Assembly: GCA_028023455.1 (NCBI GenBank)
Contig: JAQFVV010012405.1
Location: forward strand, 1,881,677-1,945,676
DNA length: 64,000 nucleotides
Source: Epiperipatus broadwayi
Taxonomy: Eukaryota; Onychophora; Udeonychophora; Euonychophora; Peripatidae
Direction: 5' to 3'
Shown here: positions 23,744-36,347 of the stretch, piece after piece
Layout of the letters: each line of letters opens with the position of its first letter
Position numbering within the stretch: the stretch's first letter is position 1
Translations under genes and position numbers: made by a program
Notes under the pieces: model-generated
Database searches by the model: none
Told to the model about the DNA's origin: nothing
The model's input: the letters and a program-made list of their open reading frames with translations, nothing else

Positions 23744-24747
23744 AAAAATCTTATACCCTAGCTCCCTCTATTACATACTATTTAAACTAAATTATATGCA
23801 CTAAAACTCTATTTATATATATTGTGCCCTTTTGTATGGGTCACCATCTAATTTTTGTGTGCTAATCTATTAAAAATTTTAAATTTAAGATATATTTGAA
23901 TATGTGATGTTAATTTTGCTTATGGTAATATTTTAAAAAGTTTAATTAAAGCAATCTATGAGTATTTGATATGTAAAATTGTGCTGATATTGAGGGAGAC
24001 ATTTTAAATGATGATAATTATAATATATAGTTGGAAAAATGGCCATAATCAATACTGCATTAATAGATTTAATAAATAAATATTTAAAGCTAAAGTATTT
24101 AAAAGACAAGTTAAAATTAAATGCATATATTTATTGTTGATAAAATAATGATATAAAAGAATATAAATATTTTTAATTATTATAAATACTTAAATAGAAG
24201 ATTAATATTTGATTTTAATGATATCAAATAATTATTTTAAAATCTGTTATAATATCTTATTTATTTTAAAAATATTTATTTTAAAAAATGCAATTGTTAG
24301 TTTATTTTTGGATTATGACAAGCGTTTCTTGTGTTGTAAAAGAAAACAGATGTTAGTTAAATATGCACACACATGCTTGGAAGTTATCTAATAAAGTTGC
24401 ACAACTATTTTAAAAATCATGTTATAAAATTTATAAATAATACGTAAGCTATCACGAAATAAAATAAAGATATTCAATGTGAAATATTAAATCTGATTTT
24501 TAAAATATTGCTTTAAAAATATAACGTATAGATAAGACTTAGTTTGTTTAAAAATGATCTTATAAAAATTAAAATTAAAATCAAGTAAATAAGAATATTT
24601 TAAAAATATTTAGTGGATTTAAATAAACGATAAGAATTATTTTAAAATGTAATAATGTAATAAATATTAAATAAGTCATTATTTATTTTTAATTTTGTGT
24701 TGTTGGTAAATATGTAAATAAGCCAACAAGTTGATTGTTTAAATGTA

Positions 24748-24781
24748 CCAATCAAATGGGAAGTTTCTTCCGGTATAAAAG
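24748..24781 (+). promoter_or_regulatory. CCAAT and TATA boxes of LTR-like copy 2
   Basis: CCAATCAAAT at 24748 and TATAAAAG at 24774, 26 bp apart start to start, identical in motif and spacing to copy 1 (14139, 14165). Confidence 0.7.
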
Positions 24782-27171
24782 CTAAGGTCAATTGTTAGGA
24801 GAGGACTCTGTGATTGATTTTTCAAGTTAATTGTGTTATTAAAAAATAGCTACGTAAATTTTATAGACACTTTTAAAATTATTTTTCAAAATTATAAGAG
24901 TGTCTTATAAATAATTTATAAAAGTTTTAAATGATAGACATGCAGTGTTAATTTAATTTTTCCTTATCAATCGTCTCTATATTGAAGCTCAATTTACGTA
25001 CAAATGGTCATGGGAACATCATATATAGTGAAAATATATCGGAAACTTTATACTAGAAATATGACAAACGCTGGATTAGTTCGGAAAATTACAAGATGGA
25101 GAAAAGTAGTATTTTGGACAGTATATAATTTTAAAAGCTAATTAATATTGACTATTAGAAAATAGATATTTTAAAGAATAAAATACTTCTTTATGAAGAA
25201 AGTATTTTGGCAAGCTATAAATTTAAATGTATATCTTAAGTAAAGATATTAGAAATAAAAGTAGTTTTATAAATACTTGCCTTATTAAGTCTTTATGTTT
25301 TAAAAGACTGAATGTTGACAATTTTAAAAGGCAAATAAATTGAGAGTATAATTAGTTAAAAGTCTTAATATAATAAAATTATTATATTAAAATAGTCTAA
25401 ACGCTGGTTGTTTTAGATGAAGAAGCTTATTCTTACCTGGATATTTTGTTAAGAAATGCGCAAGTAATATGTGGATGTCCAAGTCAATTTTAAAATAATT
25501 AAATGATAATTTTTATTAACTATAGACTAAATTAAAATAATAACTTTTGAATAATATTCTGGAAAGAACTAAATCAGGATCCTATAAACTATTTTAATTT
25601 TATTTTATTTTCTTGTGGGGAACTTTTATTTTATTTTAAAAGAACGTTATCATTTTTTTATAAAACTTTTAAAGAAACCACGTGATAAACAGGAAAAGGA
25701 AATGGTGTTTTAGTGAATTTATGCCTAGGATTAAAGAACCATATGGTGGAAAAGAAGACATCGCTGGAGTTACGTAATATGAATTCTATTTTATTTATTT
25801 AACATAAAAATTAAATATTATTAATTTATTAAAAATAAGATAGGTACATTTCTTAAAATAATAACTAAAAGTAATATAATAATTAATTGTATAAATTTAT
25901 CTTATAATTAATATAACACGTAATATGTTAAAGAATGATTGCGAGTGTAAATGTGATTTATTTTATGAAGCTGTAGTTCCGAAGAATATTGGAAGATGGA
26001 CTGTACATTAGATCATTATTTATGGTAAAAATTGTATAATTATAATAATTTTGATGTATTTGATATGTTTTCTTTAGATCATCCAAATGTTATGTTATTT
26101 GAATGAATGTATAAATATTTTGAAATACACACACATTATATTGGCAGTGACAGTTTTATTTGGATATGCATAATTTGAATATATAATATAAATATGATAC
26201 AACATTACATAAGAAGTTTTAGAAATAATTATATGATTCTTTTGTAAATAAATTTTGATTTTTTATTTTTTATTATTATTATGTTGGAGTATTAGAATTA
26301 TATTTATTATTCATAAGTAATTATTTTTATTGTAAGTTAGGAAAATATTTAAAAGTCTATATTTTACTTTTGTTTTATTGGATAAATTAAGTTAAATTTT
26401 ATGTAGAAGTTTATATTTGGATTGAAGATTTACTGAATATAGATGATGAAATCTAAATAGTTTGGATAATTAGTATTTATTTAAAGTTGAAGGTTGTTTT
26501 CCCGGAATTTAAAATAAGTTGTAGAGGATGTTTTTGTAGATAGAAGTTTATTAAGAAGGAGTAGAATAACACATAAAGTAAAGTAATAATTTTACATAAA
26601 AAAAAGAATCATAGAATTTATCTAATATAATGCTTTATGAATTTGAAATTAATGAATAATTTTAATATTATTATTTAACAGTACATATATGTAATGCATA
26701 TTTAATAAAACATGTAGTATGAATTGCATTAAATGAAATATAAAATTACAATCAGTTATTTGTTATTACATTATAAAGATACATTAGTTTCTATATTATG
26801 CTATTAAAGTAATGCTGATATTAAAGTGAACACATACTAGTACATGATGAAATGAATAACAGTAATATTTAAGTGATGTAGCAATTTAATTAGTAAAGTT
26901 TAATTGTTTACATATGCTACATAAATATTGTTTACATAAATTTTTCTGTGTAATAATTGAAGTTCACTGATATTTATTTAAAGTTTAAGTTTTTAAAAGC
27001 ATACTTCAATGTTATTAGTGCAGCATTTAAAAGAATGTATAATTACTTATTAGGAGTATGAGTTAATAACAGTGTAAACATATTATATTATTATTTTCTT
27101 ATTTTATTTTATTTGTTTTCTAATTTTGAACTGTAAATGTTGTAAATAGATTCTTAATCAAAGTTAATGTA

Positions 27172-27177
27172 AATAAA
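27172..27177 (+). terminator. Poly(A) signal AATAAA in LTR-like copy 2
   Basis: AATAAA followed about 28 bp later by GTGTGTCGAGTTCATTATTT, as in copy 1. Confidence 0.55.
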
Positions 27178-27748
27178 TTTGTTTAATTTGTTTTTAAAAG
27201 TGTGTCGAGTTCATTATTTTGCACCACAGCATTTGACAGCAGATAATTTGGATAAATATGATATTTGCACAATGTGAATTTATTAATACTATTTAGAAAT
27301 AAATACAATATTTTCCTGATTATTTATGAGAATTGATTGACATTAACATATCATATTACAATGGTCATAGAGTAATTATAATGCATAATATAAGAGTACA
27401 ATATTATTTATTGCCACAGATTATTAAATTATAAGATTTTGATCTATTCCAAAATTAAGATGCTATATGAAAATAAAAGATATACATATGATTATTTATT
27501 TAATGATTGATGATATGACAGAAATAGATAAGATTAAGTTATACCATAAGATTAGTATTATATATTATTATTAGAATAAGTTAGGTGTATTTAGGTTTGA
27601 TATAAAATCCTTTATCATACTTATTTACATGAGTTATCATTACTTTAAGATAATTAGAAGAACCTGAGATTATTTAATTATATTTTAAAATTAAAAGTTA
27701 AGATTTATTTTCATTATTATTAAAGATAATTTATTTTATTTTAAAAGC

Positions 27749-27804
27749 CATAAGAATGCTGTAGATGTAGTAATAGGATAATAAGGAGGTAATAGTATTC
27801 TTAT
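27749..27804 (+). repeat. Conserved stem-loop in LTR-like copy 2
   Basis: CATAAGAATGCT at 27749-27760 pairs with AGTATTCTTATG at 27793-27804. The counterpart is at 18757-18813 in copy 1; the arms are kept and the loop differs. Confidence 0.6.
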
Positions 27805-28099
27805 GCCATTGAAACAGTGTCTTGGGAGATATTGATTTAATGTAAATCTACTTATTACTTTGTAACTTTACTTCACAGTCTCATGATTTTTAATAAATAC
27901 TTATTTAGTAAATACATATTGTAGAACTATATTGATTTTGATAATTGATAATAAATTTAATTAGAATATGGTAGCATAAAAGTATGTCAAAAGTAGATAT
28001 GCAAATTTTTATTAAGCATAACAATTCAATTGAGCTAGTCGTATTTCAAACTATATTATACATCGAGAAGTAAGGGTACAATATATATATTATTTATAC

Positions 28100-29470
28100 A
28101 CTTTAACTTTTAGTATTATAATTCTCTTATACTTATATTATACTGCTTTATATGTAAATATTATGCTAAATTTTTCCTAATATTTATTATCTATAAACAT
28201 ATTCATGTTTTATACTCCTATGTAACTTAACCATTTATTACAACCCATATTTTATTTATAAATAATCTTCTCTTTATATATTTACCTCTACATATCCCAT
28301 TTAAGAACTATAACTATACCAATCTCATCCTAATCCCAGAATCCCTATTAAATTTTGGTTTTATCTTTCATGTTAGTATTGCTTCTTTTATTTTCCTTTC
28401 TTTAATAATGTCTGTATGTAACATCACTTTTACTGAACTTGTGTAAATTTGTGCCCCATTTCCTTCATATGTATATATATCGGTGATTTATTATCTGATA
28501 TATGCTGTTTCAATCTTTCTCCCACATATTTGTTATCAAGCCCACTATCTAAACATTGTTTGCATTTTATCACATATACTCCATTAATTATTTTTTTATT
28601 ATCTTTATTATATCCTATGTAATTGTTATGTATTAAATTTAATATGTTCTTGTTTTTTTTATTAATTAGTTTTGTAGTAAAATTTGCATTTTTTATTAAT
28701 CTTATTTATAATTTTATTAAACATATTCACTATAATATTATTATTTGTTTTTATTCCTATATATCTATTTTCACCTTTCTTTTTTCCTTCACTCTTTATT
28801 TTTATTTATTTTATACTTTATTTTTTCAATATTCCTTTTAATTATATGTACAGGGAAACCATTCTGTTTTAACTCATTGATTATTAAATCTTTTTGTTTA
28901 ATATAGTCTTCTTTCCTTGAAAATACATTGTAGCCCTGTATATTCTTGAATACATACAACTAATTTTATATTTTCTATCAATGTTGAAAAACCAACTTGT
29001 TATTTTGTTACCAATATTGTTCTTGTTATAAATATTTGTTTGAATATACCATTTTTTATCTATCAATTTCTTTGAAACATTATATCCAGATCTGCAATTT
29101 CATTATGTTCTCCCTTCTCAACTGTAAACTTTATATTCCCTTCCACTTTATTAATATAATTAATAAACCAGTTTATTTGCCTTGAGCTGTTATTAAAAAT
29201 CACCAAATAATCATCTACATATCTTTAAAAAACAAAAGAGCATTTTTATTTTGTGCTATATTTTTATCAAACTCATTCATATAAATATTGCTTAAAATTG
29301 CACTTACTCCTCCCATTAATAAACTATCTCTTTGCTTATAAAATTTCCTATTATATTCAAAGGTACATCCTTACAACATAATTTCATTAAATCTACCAAT
29401 ATATATGAACAAGTAACTTTATTTTTATACTTAATATACGATCCTATAGCTAAATTTATTGCTTTTCCTA
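28100..29470 (-). pseudogene. Inverted partial Penelope-like copy: RT second half plus GIY-YIG domain
   Basis: On the minus strand the segment starts at GGAAAAGCAATAAATTTAGC, just after RT motif A, and passes the YVDD region (about 29215) and IDKKWYIQTNIY (29060 downwards). It then carries a GIY-YIG domain at about 28590-28500 (GVYVIKCKQC ... NKYVGE ... RLKQH) and runs into the same 3' sequence as 36967-37312. Stops and small indels make it non-coding. Such an inverted partial copy joined to the 5' side of the main copy is a known organisation of Penelope-like elements. Here it also records the sequence that the main copy had before the LTR-like and poly(A) insertions. Confidence 0.87.
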
Positions 29471-30411
29471 GATAGAAAGGACAAAGAAGATAAATTTAGA
29501 GAAATATGGGAGATAAAAAGAAGTATGATAAATGAGAAAGCAAATGAGAGACATGTTAAAAAATTTAAACTATTGATATAACAAAAATAAAACAATGCAT
29601 TATAACAGATGACAAAATGAATAATATACAGAATCTTTCAAAGATAGACTTTACAGAAGAAAAAATATATACTGAATAAAGGAATTAAATATGTGCCAAT
29701 TGGAAATGACATTTAAAAAAATGTGATAGATATAGAAGCAACAATGGAAAAAATAGCACAAGATTTTGTAGAAGAAAAATATGGAGTTCATTATTAGGAT
29801 GACAAAGATATTACAAAATTGATAAATAATGAAGAGAAAATATGTTTTGATGAATTTAAAAAAGAAAGAAATAATTTGATATATAACATAAAAATACTAA
29901 TAATTTTAAAAATAGAAGTACAGGAAATAAGAAGAAAAACAAAGAATTAATAGGGAAGAAAGATTAAATCTAAGTATGAAGAAATAGTTTTCCTAAAGTC
30001 AGATAAAGGAAATAAATTAGTGATATTAGATAAAAAAGATTATTTAGAAAAAATGAAGGTTATGCTGAGTCATAAGGTATTTAAAAAAGTTAAGAAGAAT
30101 GACAGTGAATTAAAAAATAAAAACATATATACATTAATTAAATGTGTTTATAAAGAGTTTAGTAGACAGGTCAACATTTGAGAAAATAGAGAGTAAACAA
30201 TGTAGAACAGTTAGAATATAGGGGACTCCAAAAATTAACAAAGAAAATATACCATTAAGGCCAATTATTGATTGCAAGGGATATTACTTAAAAAAAGTTT
30301 CAAATTGGTTATCGAGTGAAATTTTTAAAAAATATGCAAATGAGTATGAAAATTCCAACATTAAAAATAATAAAATTTTAATAAACAAAATTGATGACAT
30401 ATTTAAAATAG
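29471..30411 (+). pseudogene. Penelope-like element, N-terminal part of the polyprotein
   Basis: Plus-strand pieces include DKGNKLVILDKKDYLEKMK (about 30003-30060), which is the early RT block of Penelope-like proteins (ADKG..VV.MD..DY). A further piece reads PLRPIIDCKG (about 30256-30285) followed by YANEYENSNIKNNKILINKI and DDIFKI up to the RTE insertion at 30411. Earlier sequence (29471-30000) is Lys/Glu-rich and broken by stops, consistent with a decayed N-terminal region. Confidence 0.8.
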
Positions 30412-32493
30412 TGTGAGGGTGATGTGAGGGTGAATTTAAAAGAATTGTTCAGGATGGGAACTATATTAATGGCTCTGATGAGTGTTGGAATAGAATTAAA
30501 GAGGGATTCTTGAAAATAGCAAAAAATGAAATAGGTATTATTCGTGCGAGAAAAGCTAAAAGACCTTGGATAACTGAAGGTATGTTGGAAAAGATGGAAG
30601 TGCGGAGAAGGTGGAAGAATATAAATACTGAGGAAGGGCAAAAGGAATATAGGAAATTTAATAATGAATTAAGAAGAGAAACAGATTTAGCAAAAGAAAA
30701 GTGGTTGGAGCAAGAATGTAAAGAGATAGAAAGGTTTCAACAGATGAAAAGATATGATCTAGCATTTGATAGAATACAAAGTATTTCTTGGGAGAAAAAG
30801 ACATGGGTAGCAAGTGAGATTGCGGATAAGAATGGAAGAAGGTTAACCGATAGTAATGATATATTAAAAAGATGGGAAGAATATATTCGGTATCTGTTTA
30901 GTAGAGGAAATAATTTAATTAGTTATGAACTTAAAATGAAGAAGATGTTGCAATGGATGATAGAGGTATGGACATACTGCCAGATGAAGTAAGAAAGGCA
31001 ATCGCACAAATGAAGAATGGTAAGGCTATTGGATTTGATGCAGTACCTATAGAATTTTTGAGAGAAATGGGAGAATTTACTATGAAGGAAATAGTTGGAC
31101 TTTGCAATTTGATATATAATAGTGGAGTTTGGCCTGAAGATTTTTTAAGAACTATAGTGATTCCAATTGCTAAAAAGAAGAAAGCTGTTAAATGTGAAGA
31201 GTATAGGACAATAAGTGTATTGTCTCATGTTTCTAAGGTGTTATTGAGGATTTTAACTCAAAGGATTTATGGGAAGGTTGACTATTATATTGCTGAAGAA
31301 CAGTTTGGTTTTCGAAAGTGAATTGTTTTAAAATGTTTTTATGCTATTGGTATTGTTAGGACAATTGCAGAAAGATATATGGAAAGAGATAAAGGAATTG
31401 GTATATGTTTTGTAGATTTAGAAAAGGCATTTGATAGAGTAAGCTGGAATAAACTGATGTCTATCTTAAGAGATAAAGGAGTATTCTGGAAAGAAAGACG
31501 ATTGATATGGAATATGTATAATGGGCAAAGAATAAGAGTTAGATTTGGATGTAATGAGACGGATGAAGTGAATATGAAAGTGGAGTTAGGCAAGGATGTA
31601 GTATGTCACCTGTTTTGTTTAATATTTATTTAGAAGATATGATAAATAATTATTTGGACTGTGGAGGAGCAAATGTTGGAGGGAGAGTAATAAAGTGTAT
31701 AAGATTTGCAGATGATATGGCTCTTATTGCTGAGGAAGAAAAGGATCTTCAGAATATGTTGAATAATTTGGAAGAAGGATGTATGGCATATGGAATGAAG
31801 ATTAATATTGAAAAGACTAAGTGTTTATGGATAGGGAGAGATGCAAAAAGACTGCAAATTGGAATCCATGATGACATGGTGCAGCAGGTGAAGGGATTTA
31901 GATATTTGGGTTGTTGGTTGAGTGAGGATGGAAGAAGTGAAGATGAAGTTAAAAGAAGAATAGCATTGGCAAAGGTGACATTTGTAAAAAGAAAGAAGAT
32001 ATTCTGTGGACCTATGGAAAGAGAATTAAGGAAAAGATTAATTAAATGTTATGTGTGGAGTGTATTAATGTATGGTTGTGAGACATGGACATTGAGTAAT
32101 AGAATTAAAAAACGACTGGAAGCTTTTGAGATGTGGATATGGAGAAAAATGGAAAAAATCAGTTGGGTGAATAAAATAACAAATGAAGAAGTTTTGAAAA
32201 GAGTTAATGAGGAAAGAAGATTGATTGAAAGTATCAAAGAGAGAAAGAGAAACTGGATTGGACATATACTAAGAAAAGATTATAGTTTAATGAAAGATGT
32301 TTTGGAAGGTATGGTGAGTGGAAATAAAAAGATAGGACGGAAGAGATTGACATTATTGGATGATATACGAGATGGAAGGGGTTATGTGGAATTGAGGAAG
32401 TGGGCAAGGAAGAGAATGGAATGGAAGAATGGATGAACTGATGTAGTGACTACTCTCTGGACCTGTCTATTGGACAGACTACTATTGATGATG
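30412..32493 (+). mobile_element. RTE/BovB-like LINE, 5'-truncated, inserted in the Penelope-like element
   Basis: Flanked by an 11-bp target duplication ATTTAAAATAG (30401-30411 and 32494-32504). The 3' end is a short microsatellite, TATTGATGATG, typical of RTE elements instead of a poly(A). The 5' end lacks the apurinic endonuclease, so it is truncated. Confidence 0.92.
30510..32436 (+). pseudogene. Reverse transcriptase of the RTE/BovB-like LINE (frameshifted)
   Basis: Three overlapping frames cover the protein. 30510-30992 is the pre-RT region. 30953-31321 has KNGKAIGFDAVPIEF, CEEYRTISVLSHVSKVLLRIL and EEQFGFRK followed by a TGA. The part from about 31379 has ICFVDLEKAFDRVSWNKL (motif A). 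After a shift near 31590, 31603-32436 has MSPVLFNIYLED, IRFADDMALIA (catalytic FADD), GMKINIEKTK, FRYLGCWLSEDGRSEDEVKR and the C-terminal NWIGHILRKD and IGRKRLTLLDDI blocks typical of RTE/BovB. One nonsense codon and two shifts make it inactive, but the catalytic residues are present, so it decayed recently. Confidence 0.9.
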
Positions 32494-32643
32494 ATTTAAA
32501 ATAGATGAATACAGAAATTTAACATTTATAAAACTGGACATTGTATCAATGTATAATAATTTAAATGTAGGAAAAGCAATAAATTTAGTTATAGTTAAGT
32601 ATATTAAGGATAAAAATAAAAAAATAAAATTACCTGTTCATAT
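32494..32643 (+). pseudogene. Penelope-like element, RT motif A segment
   Basis: Continues the frame interrupted at 30411: DEYRNLTFIKLDIVSMYNNL followed by NVGKAINLVIVKYIK and KLPVHI. LDIVSMYNNL is RT motif A (family pattern LDVVSLFTNVP) with the catalytic Asp. The frame is broken again at 32643 by the LTR-like element. Confidence 0.88.
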
Positions 32644-34696
32644 TGTGACAGTCAGATGATGTATGTTGGTTTAACCCAGTTCGAATACTAGGCGAAAGTA
32701 CCTTGAGGCCACCCATACGCGAGATATTAAATCAAGAATACTATGACCTCTGCCTTATTTGCCTATTCTCGAGGCTAATGATGAACCAACAACATTATCT
32801 GAGCCCTACATACATTAATTTTCATCCGGCCACAAAGCTTAGCAACAGAGGTAGAGACATGGACGGGAACACCTACAGAACTAAATAGTTAAAAGTGCAA
32901 AAGTACTAAGAAATATGTGTTTTGTGTGCCTGGATCATTGAATAGTAAAAATAAAGCATTAAAATAAAATTAGAAAAACTCAAGCTTTTTAGTTAAATAA
33001 GGTATTTAATTAATGGCTTTAAAATATTAATAATGACTTAATGGGCTCCACTATTCCCCTAAATTAATGAAAAATTAATTAGATAATAAAAACAGATTAA
33101 TATGTTTGCGGTCTAAATCTTTTCTTCCCAATTTTATTAAAATTGTCAACTCGAATCTCCTCGATAAAGTACAATAATAAAAACCTTTCGCAAAGCATTT
33201 TCTAATTGCTTTGCGCTAAAAACAGACAGTTTAAAAATTATTTAAGACGTATATAGCTAAATCAGATATACGTAATTAGCTAATGGCGGACAAAGGAAGC
33301 GTTATCGAGATCAAGTTGGCAAACAAAAAGAAACTCACTCGTATTGAATTTTACAAATATAAATGAAAATTGGAAAGAGATTTAAATGAAAACTTAACCT
33401 TTGACTTACACCGCAATGGAATACGAAATATTTGTACATGTTAATAATGAAGAATAGCGAAGGAAAAAGGGTTAAATATATACATAGATGATCACACATA
33501 TATATATTTAAGACTAGTCTAATAAAAATGGTTACATTACAAATATCACTAAATAAAACAATTCAAAATATAATTCAATTAAGAAAGGTATGAACAAAAG
33601 GGTAGAAAGTAAATAGTTCAATGGAGGAGAGCTATGATTACCGTCCTGGTTCCTTGGTCATGTTTCCTATGGCGTTCGTGGCTTGATCCGACCATCGATA
33701 GGTATTTGTCCGGACAAGAAAAATGGAAATAAGTAGCATACTTTTACGAAAAGTCCTACAGACATGGCACAGAGTTCAGATCACTATTAGGTGGATACTA
33801 CGGCATTTTGGATGGTATTTAGGAACCTCGGCGATAGGCAAAGCTATTTATTTACCTAGCCCAGCATAGTAGAATCCATCAAATTCATATGACTTTTAGC
33901 TTGAGCATGTTCAAACTTCTCCATGATTTTGAAGACGACAGTTGTATAACTTTTTGGAATAAAATCTCAACAAGCAAAAGCAAAATCTGCAAGAGTTCTC
34001 CCAAGAGAAATCTGACTGCTATTTCCAAAAGGAAAATCTGAAAGCCAGCAAGAAAACTCTGAATAGCCAAGTCTTTTGTTCTCTCTCCAATTTATACCTT
34101 TTTTATAAGCTACCTTCTATTGTTTGTATGATCTTAGATCTTGATAAACTCCCCACGCTCCTTTGTTTCAAAGTAACATTTTCTAAAAATAACTTTTACT
34201 TTTTTATTCTAAATTTCTTTCTTTAAACTTTGAATTTTATTAATTAAAAAAGAAAGAGAAGGCCATCTTTAATTTGCCTTGAATGGGCTAATTAATTAAA
34301 AATATACATTCTTTTAGAAAATGTTGGCGGGCTTATCTCAAAATCAAATCATGCTAAATATTTTAACAAGATTTTAACAACAAAATATATTTAATAAAAT
34401 AAGCATTTTATTTCAGCAGAATTTTGCATTAACTCATATATATACGCTTGATGTATATATATGTTTGACTAATAGGTTTTACAAGTAATTTTTATTAACA
34501 GAAATTTAATCTTTGAATGGAATTTATTTAACACGAAATATTTAAATGTAAATACAAATTTAATAAACACAATTAATTTTAGCTTTAATGCAAAACCCTG
34601 CTGATATTGGGCTATAAACTTAGTTCAGGCCTACAATACTAACTAAGTTTATAGGAGGTTGTGAAGCATGGATCGGACTTCAGATACATTGCTTCA
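32644..34696. mobile_element. LTR-like insertion (2.05 kb) in the Penelope-like element
   Basis: Begins TGTGACAGTC and ends ATTGCTTCA, flanked by ATAT (32640-32643, 34697-34700). Removing it with one ATAT restores the Penelope frame (KLPVHI then LVNLVELC), and the inverted copy at 28100-29470 has no insertion here, which fixes the boundaries. No ORF above about 60 codons and no family was recognised. Size, TG/CA ends and duplication suggest a solo LTR. Confidence 0.75.
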
Positions 34697-35650
34697 ATAT
34701 ATTGGTAAATTTAGTGGAATTATGTAGTAAGAATGTAACTTTTGAATATAATAGGGAATTTTATAAGCAAAGAGAAGGATTATTAATGGGAGGAGGTCTT
34801 AAGTGCAATTTTAAGTAATATTTATATGAATGAGTTTACAGCACAAATAAAAATGCTCCTTTGTTTTTTAACAGATATGTAGATGATTATTTGATGATTT
34901 TTAATAAAAGCCCAAGGCAAATAAACTGGTTTATTAATTATATTAATAAAGTGGAAGGGAATATAAAGTTTACAGTTGAGAAGAAAGAAAATAATGAAAT
35001 TGCATATCTGGATATAATGTTTCAAAAGAAATTGATAGATAAAAAATGGTATATTCAAACAAATATTTATAAGAATAATAATATTGGTAACAAACTAACA
35101 AGTTGGTTTTCCAACATTGATAGGAAATATTGAAATAATTGTATATATTCAGGAATATACAGGGCTGCAAAGTATTGTTCAAGAAAGGAAGATTATATTA
35201 AACAAAAAGATTTAATAATCAATGAGTTAAAACAGAATAGTTACCCTGTACATATAATTAAAAGGAATATTGAAAAAAATAGAGTATAAGATAAATGAAA
35301 ATGAAGAGTGAAGAAAAAAAGAAAGGTGAAAATAGATATATAGGAATGAAAACAAATAATAATATTATAGTGAATACGTTTAATAAAATTATAAAGAAGA
35401 TTAATAAAAAATACAAAAAAAAATTACTATAATAAAAATAGTTAATAAAAAGAGAGAAAACATATTAAATTTAATAGATAACAAATACATAGGATATAAT
35501 AACGATAATACAGAAATAATTAATGGAGTGTATGTGATAAAGTGCAAACAATGTTTAGTAGTGGGATTGATAACAAATATGCGGGAGAAACAAAAAATTC
35601 TATAAAAACAAGATTGAAACAACATGTTAGATAATAAATCACTGATATAC
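34697..35650 (+). pseudogene. Penelope-like element, RT palm end and GIY-YIG domain
   Basis: Starts with LVNLVELCSKNVTFEYNREF, then KQREGLLMGG. Frame 34861-35133 carries RYVDDYLMIFNKS with the two catalytic aspartates, then IKFTVEKKENNEIAYLDIMF, the FLD-like strand found after the palm in this family. A Lys-rich linker follows, then the GIY-YIG core: NGVYVIKCKQC at about 35526-35557 and AGETKNSIKTRLKQH at about 35580-35625. At least two frameshifts separate these parts. The family's protein copies RNA onto nicked DNA in the nucleus; this copy is inactive. Confidence 0.87.
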
Positions 35651-35820
35651 TTTTTTTTTTTTTTTTTTTTTTGGGTTTTTTTTTTAAAAACCTTTAAATA
35701 ATTCATTTAATGAGTTTCCATCTAAATTATCCTTTATAATAGTACTGTTATAGATTTTATGCAATAAAGAAGTTCATAATTCACTTAAAATCAGGATTTC
35801 CCCATTTTATATACACACAT

Positions 35821-36119
35821 TAAATTTTACAAGACTATAATGTAAATCTGTTCAAACGTTATAGATGAAAAATACTATATATGTTTTTTTTTTTGCATTT
35901 TAAATCATGTTCTATTTTTGCTTTTTAAAAAAAGAGTACATAATCAATTAATCATTTAGTGTCCGCAAGAAATAAATTTTACAAGATTATAATGTAAATC
36001 TGTTCAAACGTTATAGATGCCTATATATATGTTGTAGTTTTTGCATTTTAAATCATGTTCTATTTTTGCTTTTTATAAAAAGAGTACATAATCAATTAAT
36101 CATTTAGTGTCCACAAGTT
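35821..36119. repeat. Tandem duplication, 152-bp period
   Basis: TAAATTTTACAAGACTATAA at 35821 and TAAATTTTACAAGATTATAA at 35973 start two copies with near-identical content (both have GTTCAAACGTTATAGATG and CAATTAATCATTTAGTGTCC), each ending in GCAAG or ACAAG. Confidence 0.93.
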
Positions 36120-36139
36120 TATTTTTAAAAGGTGAGTAA

Positions 36140-36347
36140 CAGCGGAGGGCACAATTAAATTTGACAATTAAATTCAGATTTTTAATTGTAATTAACAATT
36201 TAAAAATCACGTAACGTGATCTGAAATTAAAGTGATGTGAAACGATGGAATTTCATTTTTAAACGGAATTGAAAATTAAAAAATTAAAGGCAAAAATAAG
36301 AATTTAATTTTTAATTGTTACTTTTAATTAAATTTTGCCGAACAGTG
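36140..36347. mobile_element. 208-bp hAT-type MITE
   Basis: The left end CAGCGGAGGGCACAATTAAA and the reverse complement of the right end CACTGTTCGGCAAAATTTAA are related terminal repeats with the look of hAT ends. They are flanked by GTGAGTAA (36132-36139) and GTGAGTCG (36348-36355), an imperfect 8-bp target duplication. The interior is A+T-rich with a small palindrome (ATCACGTAACGTGAT). Confidence 0.7.

Larger units (their letters stand above)
23823..28080 (+). mobile_element. Large noncoding LTR-like element, copy 2 (4.26 kb)
   Basis: Begins TGTGCCCTT and ends AAGGGTACA (9-bp ends that are inverted repeats except for one base), flanked by ATAT (23819-23822, 28081-28084). Homologous along its length in scattered blocks to 13203-19087, with the same promoter spacing, AATAAA/GTGTCG site and stem-loop. 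No ORF longer than about 60 codons belongs to it. Best explanation is a solo LTR or a noncoding retroelement mobilised by a Ty3/gypsy-type integrase. If it is an LTR, the distance from TATA box to AATAAA (2.4 kb) implies an unusually long R region. Confidence 0.75.

Noticed and set aside
13203-28080. The two large LTR-like copies as the 5' and 3' LTRs of one retrotransposon
   Set aside because: DCP2 exons at 19306-19418 and 20247-20399 and unrelated LINEs lie between them, and each copy has its own ATAT duplication, so they are separate insertions.
28623-28872. Hydrophobic plus-strand ORFs suggesting a membrane protein
   Set aside because: They are antisense to the inverted Penelope-like copy; the T-rich complement of a Lys-rich coding strand gives Phe/Ile/Leu-rich read-through.
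31339-32265. Minus-strand ORFs across the RTE reverse transcriptase
   Set aside because: Antisense shadows of the plus-strand RT with its FADD and C-terminal motifs.
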